Below are positions 1-7,449 of a stretch of 9,793 bases of DNA, piece by piece. The stretch covers positions 1 through 9,793 of the forward strand of contig JAADYY010000064.1 in the NCBI GenBank assembly GCA_010092805.1. The letters run 5' to 3'. How positions within the stretch are numbered: position 1 is the first letter of the stretch; the number at the start of each line of letters is the position of its first letter. Made by a program: the position numbers and the translations under genes. The stretch comes from Chloroflexota bacterium. GTDB lineage: Bacteria > Chloroflexota > Anaerolineae > Aggregatilineales > Phototrophicaceae. The notes below the pieces were generated by a model. It had not been told where the DNA came from. It saw only the letters and a list, made by a program, of their open reading frames with translations, and ran no database searches.

Positions 1-2019
1 CTGCCGTACCTGCCAGCGGGTGGTCGCGTGGAATGTGTTGACCAGGATCGCGTCAATCTGGCGGTGGTGGAACGGGCGCGCGTTGAAACCCGCCAATACC
101 CGCCGCGCCAAATTGAGGCGGCCTATCCCCACTTCGCCACCTACGTCCAGCAGCAGATTGTGAACGCTTTTGGCCCTGACCGGATGTTCCAGGACGGCTT
201 CGTCATCGAAACCACGCTGGATCCAGACATTCAAGAGTGGGCGGAACAGGCCCTGGCTGCTGGGATCGCGCGGCAGGCCAGCGCGGGTGTCAACACCGGC
301 GCGGTGATGGTCACCGACCCACGCACCGGGGCGATCCGCGCGATGGTGGGCAGCCCGGATTTCTTCGACGAAGACATTGCCGGGCAGTTCAATAACACGC
401 TGTCGTTCCAGCAGCCCGGCTCGGCAATCAAGCCCATCGTTTACGCCACCGCCCTCAACGGCGTCATCACCCCGGCCAGCAACCGCGCCAACCCGGCCAG
501 CGCCAACGGGCGTTTCTACCTGACCCCGGCCAGCATCCTGTGGGATGTGCCCACAACGTTCGCCAACGATTACACGCCGCAAAACTTCAATAACCGCCCG
601 CCGTCCGGCCCGGTCTCGGTGCGCAACGCGCTGGCCCAAAGCCTCAATATCCCGGCGGTGAAGGCGTATGAGTTCATCGGCGAGGCGGAATTCCGGCAAA
701 CAACCGACGCACTGGGCATCAACTTCACCGAAAATGCCGACTTCGGGTTGGCGACCGCGCTTGGTGCCAACGACGTTGCGCTGTTCGATATGATGGTCGC
801 TTACGGCGCGCTTGCCAACCGGGGCCAGCGCACCCCGTTGATCAGTATCGAACAGATCACCGATGCCAACGGCACTGTGATCCCGCTCCCAGAGATCGAA
901 GCTGGGCAGTCGCCTGCCGCAGAGGCGCTTTCGCCGCAGGTGGCTTTCCTCATGCAGCACATCCTGGCGGACAACGCCGCGCGGACCCCCGTGTTCGGCA
1001 TCCAATCGGCCTTGCAGATTCAGGCGTATGATGGGCGCATTGGGGTGAAGACAGGCACCAGTGACGACGGGCGCGATTTCTGGACGATGGGCTTCACGAC
1101 CAATGCCGTCGTCGGTGTGTGGATGGGTACCTTCGATAACAGCCCGACCACCGCGTCATCTGGCCTGGATGTGGCGGCCCCGGTTTGGAATGCCGTGATC
1201 GAACGCGTGCTCGAGGACGAGCAGCCCGCGCCCTTCCCGCAGCCAACCGGCGTATTGCAGCAGCAGGTCTGCATCGATACAGGCGCGCAGTTCGACCCCG
1301 CCATCACCCAGAACTGCCCCAGCGGCCCCATCCGTGAATGGGTGGTGCAACGGCAGCCGCCGCCGCCCGCCAACACCGGCTATGTGACCAGCGTTCAGAT
1401 CGACAGTTGGCTGCAAGTGCTGGCCGACCAGACCTGCCAGGAAAACATCGTCGATGTGACGGTCACCAACATCAACGACTTCTCCGCCATTTTGTGGCTG
1501 CGTAACACCGCCCAGGGCCAAAATGTGGCACAGCGTCTTGGCATTCCGCGCGCAGTCCCGGTGGCCCCAGACGCATCCTGCGCTACTCAAGGGGTGTTCC
1601 CGGCGGCCAGCATCAACCAGCCAGCGAACGGCGCGCTGGTGCAGGGCGATGTGCAGTTTATTGGCACCATCATCGGGCCAAACTTCGAGAGCTACCAGCT
1701 CCAGATCGCCTCGACTGCCACCCCCAATGATCGGCTGCTGCTGATTGAACCGGTGTTCCAGACGGTGACGGACGGGCCGCTGGGGGCGTTCAACACCAAC
1801 CGGCTGCCCAACGGCGATTACTTTGTGTGGTTGGTCGGCACCGCCACCAACGGTGGCAGGCTCGAACGCCAGATCCAAATCACGATTGGCAACCCGACCC
1901 CGACGCCGACCAATACCCCCACACCGACCAACACCCCGACGCCAACCGCAACGTTCGGGCCAACATTGCTGCCCAGCCCCACCAATTTCGTGCCGCTGCC
2001 GCTGCCGACGATCCCATAA
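1..2019 (+). CDS. Class A penicillin-binding protein, C-terminal part (transpeptidase plus Ig-like and Pro/Thr tail); 5' end outside window
   Basis: The frame is open from the first base, so the gene starts left of the window. GTG at 28 is an internal Val, not the start. What remains is the end of the linker after the missing GT51 glycosyltransferase domain (PHFATYVQQQI, then FVIETTLDPDIQ near 203-231) and a full transpeptidase domain. The three catalytic motifs are visible: SAIK at 421-432 (nucleophile Ser), SLN at 640-648 and KTGTS starting at 1048. These proteins polymerise and cross-link peptidoglycan on the outer face of the membrane. After the transpeptidase come a Cys-containing segment (Cys in QQQVCID, QNCPSG, DQTCQEN and DASCATQ), a beta-sandwich-like domain at about 1600-1890 (ASINQPANGALV to RQIQITIGN), and a Pro/Thr-rich tail ending in LPLPTIP. 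The tail is typical of Chloroflexota exported proteins. The class is certain; the exact paralogue (PBP1a-like or PBP1c-like) is not. Confidence 0.93.
   Translation: MPYLPAGGRVECVDQDRVNLAVVERARVETRQYPPRQIEAAYPHFATYVQQQIVNAFGPDRMFQDGFVIETTLDPDIQEWAEQALAAGIARQASAGVNTGAVMVTDPRTGAIRAMVGSPDFFDEDIAGQFNNTLSFQQPGSAIKPIVYATALNGVITPASNRANPASANGRFYLTPASILWDVPTTFANDYTPQNFNNRPPSGPVSVRNALAQSLNIPAVKAYEFIGEAEFRQTTDALGINFTENADFGLATALGANDVALFDMMVAYGALANRGQRTPLISIEQITDANGTVIPLPEIEAGQSPAAEALSPQVAFLMQHILADNAARTPVFGIQSALQIQAYDGRIGVKTGTSDDGRDFWTMGFTTNAVVGVWMGTFDNSPTTASSGLDVAAPVWNAVIERVLEDEQPAPFPQPTGVLQQQVCIDTGAQFDPAITQNCPSGPIREWVVQRQPPPPANTGYVTSVQIDSWLQVLADQTCQENIVDVTVTNINDFSAILWLRNTAQGQNVAQRLGIPRAVPVAPDASCATQGVFPAASINQPANGALVQGDVQFIGTIIGPNFESYQLQIASTATPNDRLLLIEPVFQTVTDGPLGAFNTNRLPNGDYFVWLVGTATNGGRLERQIQITIGNPTPTPTNTPTPTNTPTPTATFGPTLLPSPTNFVPLPLPTIP
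1900..1953 (+). repeat. Three tandem 18-base units encoding PTPTNT-type repeats
   Basis: Three consecutive 18-base units (1900-1917, 1918-1935, 1936-1953) encode PTPTNT, PTPTNT and PTPTAT, with synonymous differences between units. A further Pro-Thr pair precedes them at 1894-1899. This is a coding minisatellite inside the C-terminal tail of the penicillin-binding protein. The encoded segment is probably an extended, unstructured spacer at the cell surface. Confidence 0.8.
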
Positions 2020-2048
2020 CGGCGCAGCGAACGATCCCGCGCCAAGCC

Positions 2049-2088
2049 CCCCTCCCGACCGTACAGCCATGCAACGGCGGGGGAGGGG
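2049..2088. terminator. GC-rich inverted repeat downstream of the PBP gene, possible terminator or dispersed repeat
   Basis: CCCCTCCC at 2049-2056 is complementary to GGGAGGGG at 2081-2088 across a 24-base loop, about 30 bases after the PBP stop. No T-tract follows, so it is not a classical intrinsic terminator. The C-run/G-run arms resemble dispersed intergenic palindromes found in high-GC genomes; whether this one is repeated elsewhere cannot be seen here. Confidence 0.35.
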
Positions 2089-2197
2089 CGTACCCCGCTC
2101 TCTGCGGGCATCACAAACACCCCCTACGTCCACGCTTCGCTTAGATGTTTCATGACTCGCCCTGCCCTGCAATTGAATTAACAATTTCTTGGAAAAA

Positions 2198-2227
2198 TTT
2201 ACATACTTTCGCCCCTCACGCTATACG
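2198..2227 (+). promoter_or_regulatory. Candidate promoter for the histidine kinase
   Basis: TTTACA at 2198-2203 and TATACG at 2222-2227 are separated by 18 bases, inside the AT-rich stretch upstream of the kinase. A second candidate, TTGTAT (2249-2254) with TATGTT (2273-2278), has the same 18-base spacing. Neither is a strong match. Either would give the kinase mRNA a leader of roughly 100-145 bases containing the 2304-2325 hairpin. Confidence 0.3.
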
Positions 2228-2303
2228 AATAGCAAGAAATCTCATGATTTGTATGTTATCATCGGGTACAGTTATGTTGAGGTTTAAATTGGGCGCTGTC
2301 GGC

Positions 2304-2325
2304 GGCAGCAGCGTGCGCTGCTGCC
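2304..2325 (+). repeat. Perfect hairpin in the kinase leader
   Basis: GGCAGCAGCG (2304-2313) and CGCTGCTGCC (2316-2325) are perfect inverted copies separated only by TG, so the RNA can form a 9-bp stem with a GTGC tetraloop. It ends 54 bases before the ATG at 2380. No T-run follows, so a simple terminator is unlikely. A leader structure affecting translation or mRNA stability, or a dimeric protein-binding site, are the alternatives. Confidence 0.55.
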
Positions 2326-2379
2326 AGCCCCTCACGTCCGTGGCATGATTGCTTTGTCAGGTTGAACAGGCTTAACGTA

Positions 2380-4080
2380 ATGATCGAACAGCACATGCAC
2401 GACCCCGAAGATCCCGAAACTGAGCCAGCGCGTCCGTCGTCGCTGGATTGGCCCTACTCCGACGCTTTCGACGATCCCCGTACGCTGTTCGAGACGCTGC
2501 CCGACGGCTACTACGAAACCGACCTGCACGGTAAGCTGACCTTCGTCAACGACAGCCTGGCGCAGATTCTGGGGTACAGCCGCGACCAACTGACCTCACA
2601 CTGGCTGCGTGATGTGCGCCGCCACATGCTGCGGGGGCCAATGCGCGAACTCGCCGAAGCCGGGCGGCGCATCTGCCACACGCAAGTTGCCAGCCAGTTG
2701 GACAATGTTGCGGTCAAGCGGCGCGACGGTACAACCCGTTACCTGCAAATTTCCATCGCGCTCATCACCGACCTGGATAACCGCCCAATCGGCTATCGCG
2801 GGGTGGTGCGCGATGTCACGCCACAGCATCAGGTGGAAGCCGCGCTCAACCAGCAGGTCGCTCTGATGGCGGTGCTGCGGCAGGTTGACGCCGAACTCAA
2901 CCAGACGCTCGATGCCGAGTTGGTGCTGAAAGTGGCGCTGAACGCGGCGCTCGTACTCAGCCACGCCGACGCCGGGTACATCGCCCTCTTCGACGGCGAT
3001 CAACTGCGAGTCGCGCGTGCCAGCGGCCCCTATCAGCAGAGACCAGTCAGTTGCGAAGGCGGCATCGTGGGGCGCGTGCTGCGCCGTCGCTGCCCCGAAC
3101 TCGTGCAGGACGCACAGCGCGACGCCGATCCCAGATCGAGTTTGCCAGATACACAGGCACAGATGACACTCCCGCTGGCGCAGCACGACCGGCTGATCGG
3201 CGTGTTGAACCTGGAAACGATGGATGCAGACCGCTTTACAGCAGAGACGTTCGATTTCGTCAACCTGCTGACGACGCGCATCGCCGCCGCCGTCGCCAAT
3301 GCGAATCTCTACCAGATTGCACAGCAGCGGCTCAAGGAACTGCGCGGCCTGTATGAGCAGGTGAGCGCGTTGGAGCAGCTCAAAACGGAGATGATCCGCG
3401 TCGCCACCCACGACATCCGCAGCCCGCTCGGCCTCATCAAAGGGTACATCGAGATTCTCCGCCTGGAACTCACCGACATGCTGCAAGAGGCGCAGGTCGG
3501 TTACGTGGACGCCATTGAACAATCGATCAAGCGCATCGAGCAGCTCACCACCGATGTGCTGTCGTTGGAGCGCATCGAAATGAAACGCGGCCAGCCGACC
3601 GAGCGGATCAATCTCATCCACGTGATCGAACACGCGGTCAGCGATCATCGCCATGCCAGCCGTCAGAAGGCACAGACGCTGTACACCGAACTGCCCGACG
3701 ACACGCTGACGATCCTCGGCGACTCGATTGATCTGGTCGAAGCGGTCGGGAATCTGCTCAACAACGCCATCAAATACACGCCGGAAGGCGGGCGCGTTGA
3801 GGTGCGGCTGCGTCAGGTGCACAACCGCGCCCTGCTCGAAGTTGAGGACACCGGCTACGGCATCCCGGCGGACAAGCAGGCGAAAGTGTTCGAGGCGTTC
3901 TACCGCGTCAAAACGGACGAGACACGCCGGATCATGGGCACGGGGCTGGGGTTGTATCTGGTCAAGCGCATCGTGGAGCGGCACGGCGGGCGCGTGAACT
4001 TTAAGAGCGTGATCGGGCAGGGCAGCCGCTTTTGGATCGAGCTGCCGTTGGTGCACGCCGAAGCGCTGCCGCAAACATAG
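2380..4080 (+). CDS. Soluble sensor histidine kinase, PAS-GAF-HisKA-HATPase
   Basis: This is a 566-residue kinase with no transmembrane segment or signal peptide, so it should sense a cytoplasmic cue. Approximate domains are: acidic N-terminal tail 1-33; PAS 34-150 (LFETLPDGYYETD, then YRGVVRDVTPQHQ); GAF 175-315; short helical linker; HisKA around 333-400; HATPase_c 445-560. The phospho-acceptor is His344 in ATHDIRSPLG. The ATP site shows Asn462 in NNAIKYTP, the G1 box EDTGYGIP from about 489, and the G2 box GTGLGLY from 520. There is no receiver domain, and no response regulator in the window, so the partner is encoded elsewhere. I chose ATG at 2380, which has CAGG 9-12 bases upstream; an in-frame TTG at 2362 would add six residues with no good ribosome site. 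The signal is unknown. Confidence 0.93.
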   Translation: MIEQHMHDPEDPETEPARPSSLDWPYSDAFDDPRTLFETLPDGYYETDLHGKLTFVNDSLAQILGYSRDQLTSHWLRDVRRHMLRGPMRELAEAGRRICHTQVASQLDNVAVKRRDGTTRYLQISIALITDLDNRPIGYRGVVRDVTPQHQVEAALNQQVALMAVLRQVDAELNQTLDAELVLKVALNAALVLSHADAGYIALFDGDQLRVARASGPYQQRPVSCEGGIVGRVLRRRCPELVQDAQRDADPRSSLPDTQAQMTLPLAQHDRLIGVLNLETMDADRFTAETFDFVNLLTTRIAAAVANANLYQIAQQRLKELRGLYEQVSALEQLKTEMIRVATHDIRSPLGLIKGYIEILRLELTDMLQEAQVGYVDAIEQSIKRIEQLTTDVLSLERIEMKRGQPTERINLIHVIEHAVSDHRHASRQKAQTLYTELPDDTLTILGDSIDLVEAVGNLLNNAIKYTPEGGRVEVRLRQVHNRALLEVEDTGYGIPADKQAKVFEAFYRVKTDETRRIMGTGLGLYLVKRIVERHGGRVNFKSVIGQGSRFWIELPLVHAEALPQT

Positions 4081-4095
4081 ATCGGAGCGGGCAGC

Positions 4096-4542
4096 GTGCC
4101 TACGGATGATAACGGAAACACACAGCGGAGCGATCAGCCAGATCTTGATCTGATCGCGCGGGTGCAGCGGGCGCGGCTTGAGCACGACGCGGCGGCGCGC
4201 CCCTCGGCGGTGAGCGCCGTCTACTGGATCGAGGTCAAGCGCGGCGCTGAACACGGTGGCCCCGCCCCGACCGCGCGCGCGGGGCAGTGGGTGCTGCACA
4301 CAACGGTTGCAGCGGTAGATGCGCTGTGGGCGCAGGTCAAAGCGGCTACAGAACGCGGGCAGCTGGGCTACAAAGCGAAAGTCTCGACGGCCTCACGCGG
4401 CGGCGCGAGCGCCCCCGACGACCGGATGATCTGCGTGCTGACCTACGACGCCGACGATGCAGCGGATACAGCGCGGGTGCGCGCCGTCCTCACCGAAATC
4501 GGCGCGGACGGCGCGTGGACTTACGCGCGCGTCCGCGGCTGA
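4096..4542 (+). CDS. Small Bles03/putative phosphothreonine lyase domain-like protein
   Basis: A 148-residue soluble protein starting at GTG 4096, with GGAG at 4084-4087 as a well-spaced ribosome site, 15 bases after the kinase stop and so probably co-transcribed. The first 35 residues are polar. The core runs AVYWIEVKRG (41-50), GQWVLHTTVAAVDALW (63-78), GQLGYKAKVSTAS (88-100) and RMICVLTYDADD (110-121). This order (YWI; W plus a 'vdelW..ikaat..G.LG' helix; aKVsT; vICVyTyD) matches what I recall of bacterial proteins annotated as putative phosphothreonine lyase domain-containing, related to human C11orf68/Bles03 (DUF1917). Biochemical function is not established for that family. Possible polar site residues are His68, Lys93, Lys95 and Tyr117. 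It ends soon after the last strand (WTYARVRG), shorter at the C-terminus than relatives I remember. Confidence 0.65.
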   Translation: MPTDDNGNTQRSDQPDLDLIARVQRARLEHDAAARPSAVSAVYWIEVKRGAEHGGPAPTARAGQWVLHTTVAAVDALWAQVKAATERGQLGYKAKVSTASRGGASAPDDRMICVLTYDADDAADTARVRAVLTEIGADGAWTYARVRG

Positions 4543-4560
4543 GATCCACCGCGTGCGCGT
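4523..4560. terminator. Imperfect GC-rich stem at the convergent gene ends
   Basis: CGCGG (4534-4538) pairs with CCGCG (4549-4553), and ACGCG (4523-4527) with CGCGT (4556-4560), with an asymmetric interior bulge. The structure covers the 21-base gap between the converging stops at 4542 and 4564. It could end transcription from both sides, but has no T-tract and lies in generally GC-rich sequence where chance pairing is common. Confidence 0.25.
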
Positions 4561-4563
4561 GCT

Positions 4564-7302
4564 TCAGGTTTCGGCGGTGGTGTCGCTGTCGTGTGAACCA
4601 CTCAGGTAGCCGCTGAGCCACTTCAGCGCATCGACGGCGCTGTGCGGGCGCTGCTCGCCCGTCGTCAACTGCCGGTCAACGTCTTCGCCGCGCAGCAGCC
4701 GCCCGGCCTTCTTGCTGCGCGCATCGCCCATGGTCGCAATGATCTGGGCGAGTTCCTTGAGCGTGTTCGCCAGAATTTTCGTCTCGTCGGACGACAGATC
4801 CTGCGTGCGGGCGTCCATTTCGGCGCGAACCGTCGTCGCATCGAAGCTGCCTGTCCGGCGTGGCTGCGGGTCAAATGACTCGGAGAGCGCCTCAAGCACG
4901 GTGTAAGCGGTGCTCACATCCTCCGCGAATTCTGCCAGTGAGCGCTTGCCCAACATCTTGCGGAAGGCGATCACCGTCTGCAAGATGGTGCGCAGGTCGT
5001 CCAGGTCGCCGAGCGCTTTGTCCAGGCGCTGCAAGCGCCCCAACGACTGCGCGCGCACGAAGCCGCGCCACCAGCCCAGAAGGTTCTGTTTGGTCGTCTG
5101 GCTCCACGCCAACCGATCAAAGAGTTGGCGCACCCCCGCGACCAACAGCTCCTCATCTTCCATCTGTTCCAGGGCGGCGCTCAGCCGCCGGGCCGCCGCC
5201 CGCGCGATGAACTCTTCTTGCTGGGCCGCCGCCACTTCCAGCAGCTTCCACGCCGCCGCCGTCTCGATTTCGAGCGCCGGGTGCTGCTGCAACACCCGCG
5301 CCAACTGCTCCATCATCGGCAGCGCGCTGCTCGCCCAGTCCCGTCGATCCAGCAGCGCCAGATAGGTGTTCACCGCCCCCTGCTGATTGAGATCGCCCGC
5401 GCCGATCATCTGTGCGACCAGGGCCAGACTCCCGCTCACATCGCGCCCGCTGCTGGCCAGCGCCGCCGCGATCACAGCGAGGTACGTCCCGCGATCCGTC
5501 GCTTCCGCCAACTGCCGCACCAGCCGATGAAACAGGTCATCGTAGTCGTCGCGGAGCATGGCGGCCAGCAGCGTCTCCAGGGCAGGAATCGACAACCACT
5601 GCGCCCCGGTCAATAGCCACTCCTCAACCAGATTTTCCGGGTCGTATTCTTCCGGCAGGTTGGTGACTTTGCCGCTGGTGTACAGCGTCCAAATCTGATC
5701 GACGGCATCCACCGTGAACAATTCAGGGCGCTGCGCTTGTGCCGCTCTGCCCAGCGCGACCAGAAAGATCTCCGGGCCGTGTTTGTGCAGCAGTTCGCTG
5801 GGTTCGCCCGTATGATCGCTGAGCGCCGCGCCCAGGTTGTCCGGCAGCACCGCGATCAATGCCGCGTCATCCAGCAGATCTTCCAGCGCGATCTTGTTGC
5901 GCTTGGCCGCCAGCGTCACCAGCCCGCGCGCCAACTCCGGGTCTTGGCGGGCGCGTTCCTGCGCCGCGCGGATGCCGTTGTAGAGTGTGTCGCTGAGGCC
6001 ATAGTTGGCCGGTTCGCGCGAAATTAGCCGCAGCCAACTGATCAGCGTGTCAGCATCGCTGTCGGTGATGGCCACTTGCAGCGATGCGAGCGCCGCCGCG
6101 TGCAGCCGCGCCAGCCAGGTTTCGGAGAAGCCTTGCGCCAACCGCGCGCGCACAAATGCATATACCCCGTCCGGCTCATGATCGAGCGCCTGCGTCAGTT
6201 CCTGACCGAGCGCTTCGTCGAGCGCAGGGTCGGCGTCCATCGCAGCGGCGACTGTCAGGATCGCGTCCGGCTCACGGGTCAGCAGCGCCGATTGCAGCAG
6301 CCGTTCGGCGTATAACTGCTTGAGTTCACCGTGCAGTGTATCGGCGCGCAGCACCTTGATCAGCTCGGCGTCGGAGATGTCTTCGTCGGCGGTGACACGG
6401 GCATCGAGCATGTGCCGTTCGGCGACGGCGGCCAGCTTCTCATCAAGCTCGGCTTGATCGATCTGTGCGGCGATCACATCCATCTCATTGATGGCGGCCA
6501 GCAGCGCGCCAATATCGCCCGCCCACAGCGCTTGCAACCGCTCGACATAAGGCGACGGCGGTATCTCAGTGGGGAAGGTCTGCGCTTCCCAATCAACGAT
6601 CCAGCGCCGCGTCGAGGTGTGCTTATCCGTGAACGCGATTTGCGATTGCGTGGTGGCGCGTTCGTTGCGGTTCGTGGAAAACGTGAGATCGGCGCGCGTG
6701 CTGGCGGGCAGCAGGCTCATCAGCCCTTCCACCAACGCCAACCGTGCTCCGGCTTCTGCCGGGTAGTTATAGAGCATCAAGCCGCGTTCGTGCAGCGCGG
6801 CGCTCAGCAGCCGCCACACGCGCGTGATGTCGCCGCCCGCGTAGGTGGTGAGCAGCGTCTCGAATTGGGCGCGGCGCTCTGCGGGCGTCCACGCTGCCAG
6901 ACGCGGCGGTTCCGGTGGCGCGATATGCTTCAGGTGCGTCGAATCGCCGTTCAGGCCGGGGTCGCCGAACAGCTCAAACAACGGCTGCAAATTCCCGGCG
7001 ACGCTATCGAGTTCGGCGCGCGGCACCAGGATGTAGTCATAAAGCGGCTTGTTCGGGTCACCGTTGCGCAGGTAGGCGCAGGCCAGAATATACGCCCCCG
7101 CCGTACCCGCGAACAGGCCAAACGCCCGCGACGCCCGCGCCGTATCGGCAGACATCGGTTGTACCGACGTCAGCCCGCGCCAGCGCGCAGCATCTTGTGC
7201 GGTGAGATCCTGATCACTTTGGGCCAGCACCTTGAGATTGCCGGCGGTTTGATCGTTAGCCGTCGGCGGCCCATAAATGATCCGCTTGAAGGTCGTGGTC
7301 AT
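4564..7302 (-). CDS. Large GAP1-like (GTPase-associated protein 1 type) protein, function unknown
   Basis: A 912-residue protein with no signal peptide or membrane segment, from ATG at 7302. GGAG lies only two bases before the start, but the conserved-looking FKRIIYG begins at residue 5 and no better start exists upstream. Residues 1 to about 125 look beta-rich (FKRIIYGPP, RAFGLFAGTAGAYILACAYL, YDYILVPRAEL). Residues about 145-250 contain GARLALVEGLMSLLPAS and TRADLTFSTN. This order recalls the GAP1-N2 and GAP1-M domains defined in NTP-dependent bacterial conflict systems; I infer this from memory of the pattern and could not search. The remaining 650 residues appear helical, probably repeat-like, with possible coiled segments near 790-880 and no ATPase, nuclease or protease motif that I recognise. 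No GTPase gene is adjacent within the window. It has its own promoter (7340-7367) and converges on the kinase unit. Alternative: an unrelated Chloroflexota helical scaffold. Confidence 0.6.
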   Translation of the reverse strand: MTTTFKRIIYGPPTANDQTAGNLKVLAQSDQDLTAQDAARWRGLTSVQPMSADTARASRAFGLFAGTAGAYILACAYLRNGDPNKPLYDYILVPRAELDSVAGNLQPLFELFGDPGLNGDSTHLKHIAPPEPPRLAAWTPAERRAQFETLLTTYAGGDITRVWRLLSAALHERGLMLYNYPAEAGARLALVEGLMSLLPASTRADLTFSTNRNERATTQSQIAFTDKHTSTRRWIVDWEAQTFPTEIPPSPYVERLQALWAGDIGALLAAINEMDVIAAQIDQAELDEKLAAVAERHMLDARVTADEDISDAELIKVLRADTLHGELKQLYAERLLQSALLTREPDAILTVAAAMDADPALDEALGQELTQALDHEPDGVYAFVRARLAQGFSETWLARLHAAALASLQVAITDSDADTLISWLRLISREPANYGLSDTLYNGIRAAQERARQDPELARGLVTLAAKRNKIALEDLLDDAALIAVLPDNLGAALSDHTGEPSELLHKHGPEIFLVALGRAAQAQRPELFTVDAVDQIWTLYTSGKVTNLPEEYDPENLVEEWLLTGAQWLSIPALETLLAAMLRDDYDDLFHRLVRQLAEATDRGTYLAVIAAALASSGRDVSGSLALVAQMIGAGDLNQQGAVNTYLALLDRRDWASSALPMMEQLARVLQQHPALEIETAAAWKLLEVAAAQQEEFIARAAARRLSAALEQMEDEELLVAGVRQLFDRLAWSQTTKQNLLGWWRGFVRAQSLGRLQRLDKALGDLDDLRTILQTVIAFRKMLGKRSLAEFAEDVSTAYTVLEALSESFDPQPRRTGSFDATTVRAEMDARTQDLSSDETKILANTLKELAQIIATMGDARSKKAGRLLRGEDVDRQLTTGEQRPHSAVDALKWLSGYLSGSHDSDTTAET

Positions 7303-7339
7303 TGCTCCACACGCCTTTCCCGAAAACGGCGTTCAGCGT

Positions 7340-7367
7340 AGCATAACAGATTGCGCTAAGGTTGCAA
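7340..7367 (-). promoter_or_regulatory. Promoter of the GAP1-like gene
   Basis: Reading the minus strand, TTGCAA (7367-7362) is followed after 16 bases by TATGCT (7345-7340), and TG lies one base before the -10, giving the extended form TGTTATGCT. The predicted transcript start is near 7333, leaving a leader of about 30 bases before the ATG at 7302. It suggests transcription independent of recO, 147 bases upstream. Confidence 0.55.
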
Positions 7368-7380
7368 AGGTGAGGTCAGT

Positions 7381-7395
7381 CCGCACGACATGCGG
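7381..7395. repeat. Small perfect hairpin between recO and the GAP1-like gene
   Basis: CCGCA (7381-7385) and TGCGG (7391-7395) are inverted copies around a five-base loop. It lies downstream of the recO stop and just upstream of the TTGCAA promoter element. No T-run follows on the minus strand. It could be a weak recO end signal or a small operator; chance is also possible. Confidence 0.3.
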
Positions 7396-7449
7396 CCCGT
7401 CCGTTAGCACCCTCAATAATAGGTTACACTTGCGTTGGTTGGGCGGTGC

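Larger units (their letters stand above)
2020..2379. other. Intergenic region between the PBP and histidine kinase genes
   Basis: There is no convincing gene in these 360 bases; short open frames here lack a ribosome site and recognisable protein character. The left third is GC-rich and contains an inverted repeat (2049-2088) and a small CCCGC-TCTCT-GCGGG stem (2094-2108). The middle, about 2165-2290, is strikingly AT-rich against the surrounding DNA and carries promoter-like hexamers and small dyads, including AAATC-TCAT-GATTT at 2237-2250. The right part turns GC-rich again and holds a perfect hairpin at 2304-2325. The layout fits the end of one transcription unit followed by a promoter and structured leader for the kinase. 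Confidence 0.7.

Noticed and set aside
1900..1953. Tandem repeat considered as a CRISPR-like or non-coding satellite
   Set aside because: The units have no spacers, keep the reading frame and encode the Pro/Thr tail of the PBP.
1156..2184. 342-codon open frame on the minus strand opposite the PBP 3' end
   Set aside because: It is the complement of a certain gene, the composition is Gly/Arg/Val-rich low complexity, and no ribosome site was seen.
2362..2379. TTG at 2362 as start of the histidine kinase
   Set aside because: It would add six residues with no suitable ribosome site; ATG 2380 has CAGG at a usable distance.
2596..4299. 567-codon open frame on the minus strand opposite the histidine kinase
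   Set aside because: It lies antisense to a gene with all kinase motifs. The product is His/Gln/Arg-rich with no recognisable domain, as expected for a shadow frame in high-GC DNA.
6331..7341. 336-codon open frame on the plus strand opposite the start of the GAP1-like gene
   Set aside because: The product is Arg/Gln/Gly-rich without a domain, and it crosses the promoter of the minus-strand gene. The opposite strand has the protein-like pattern.
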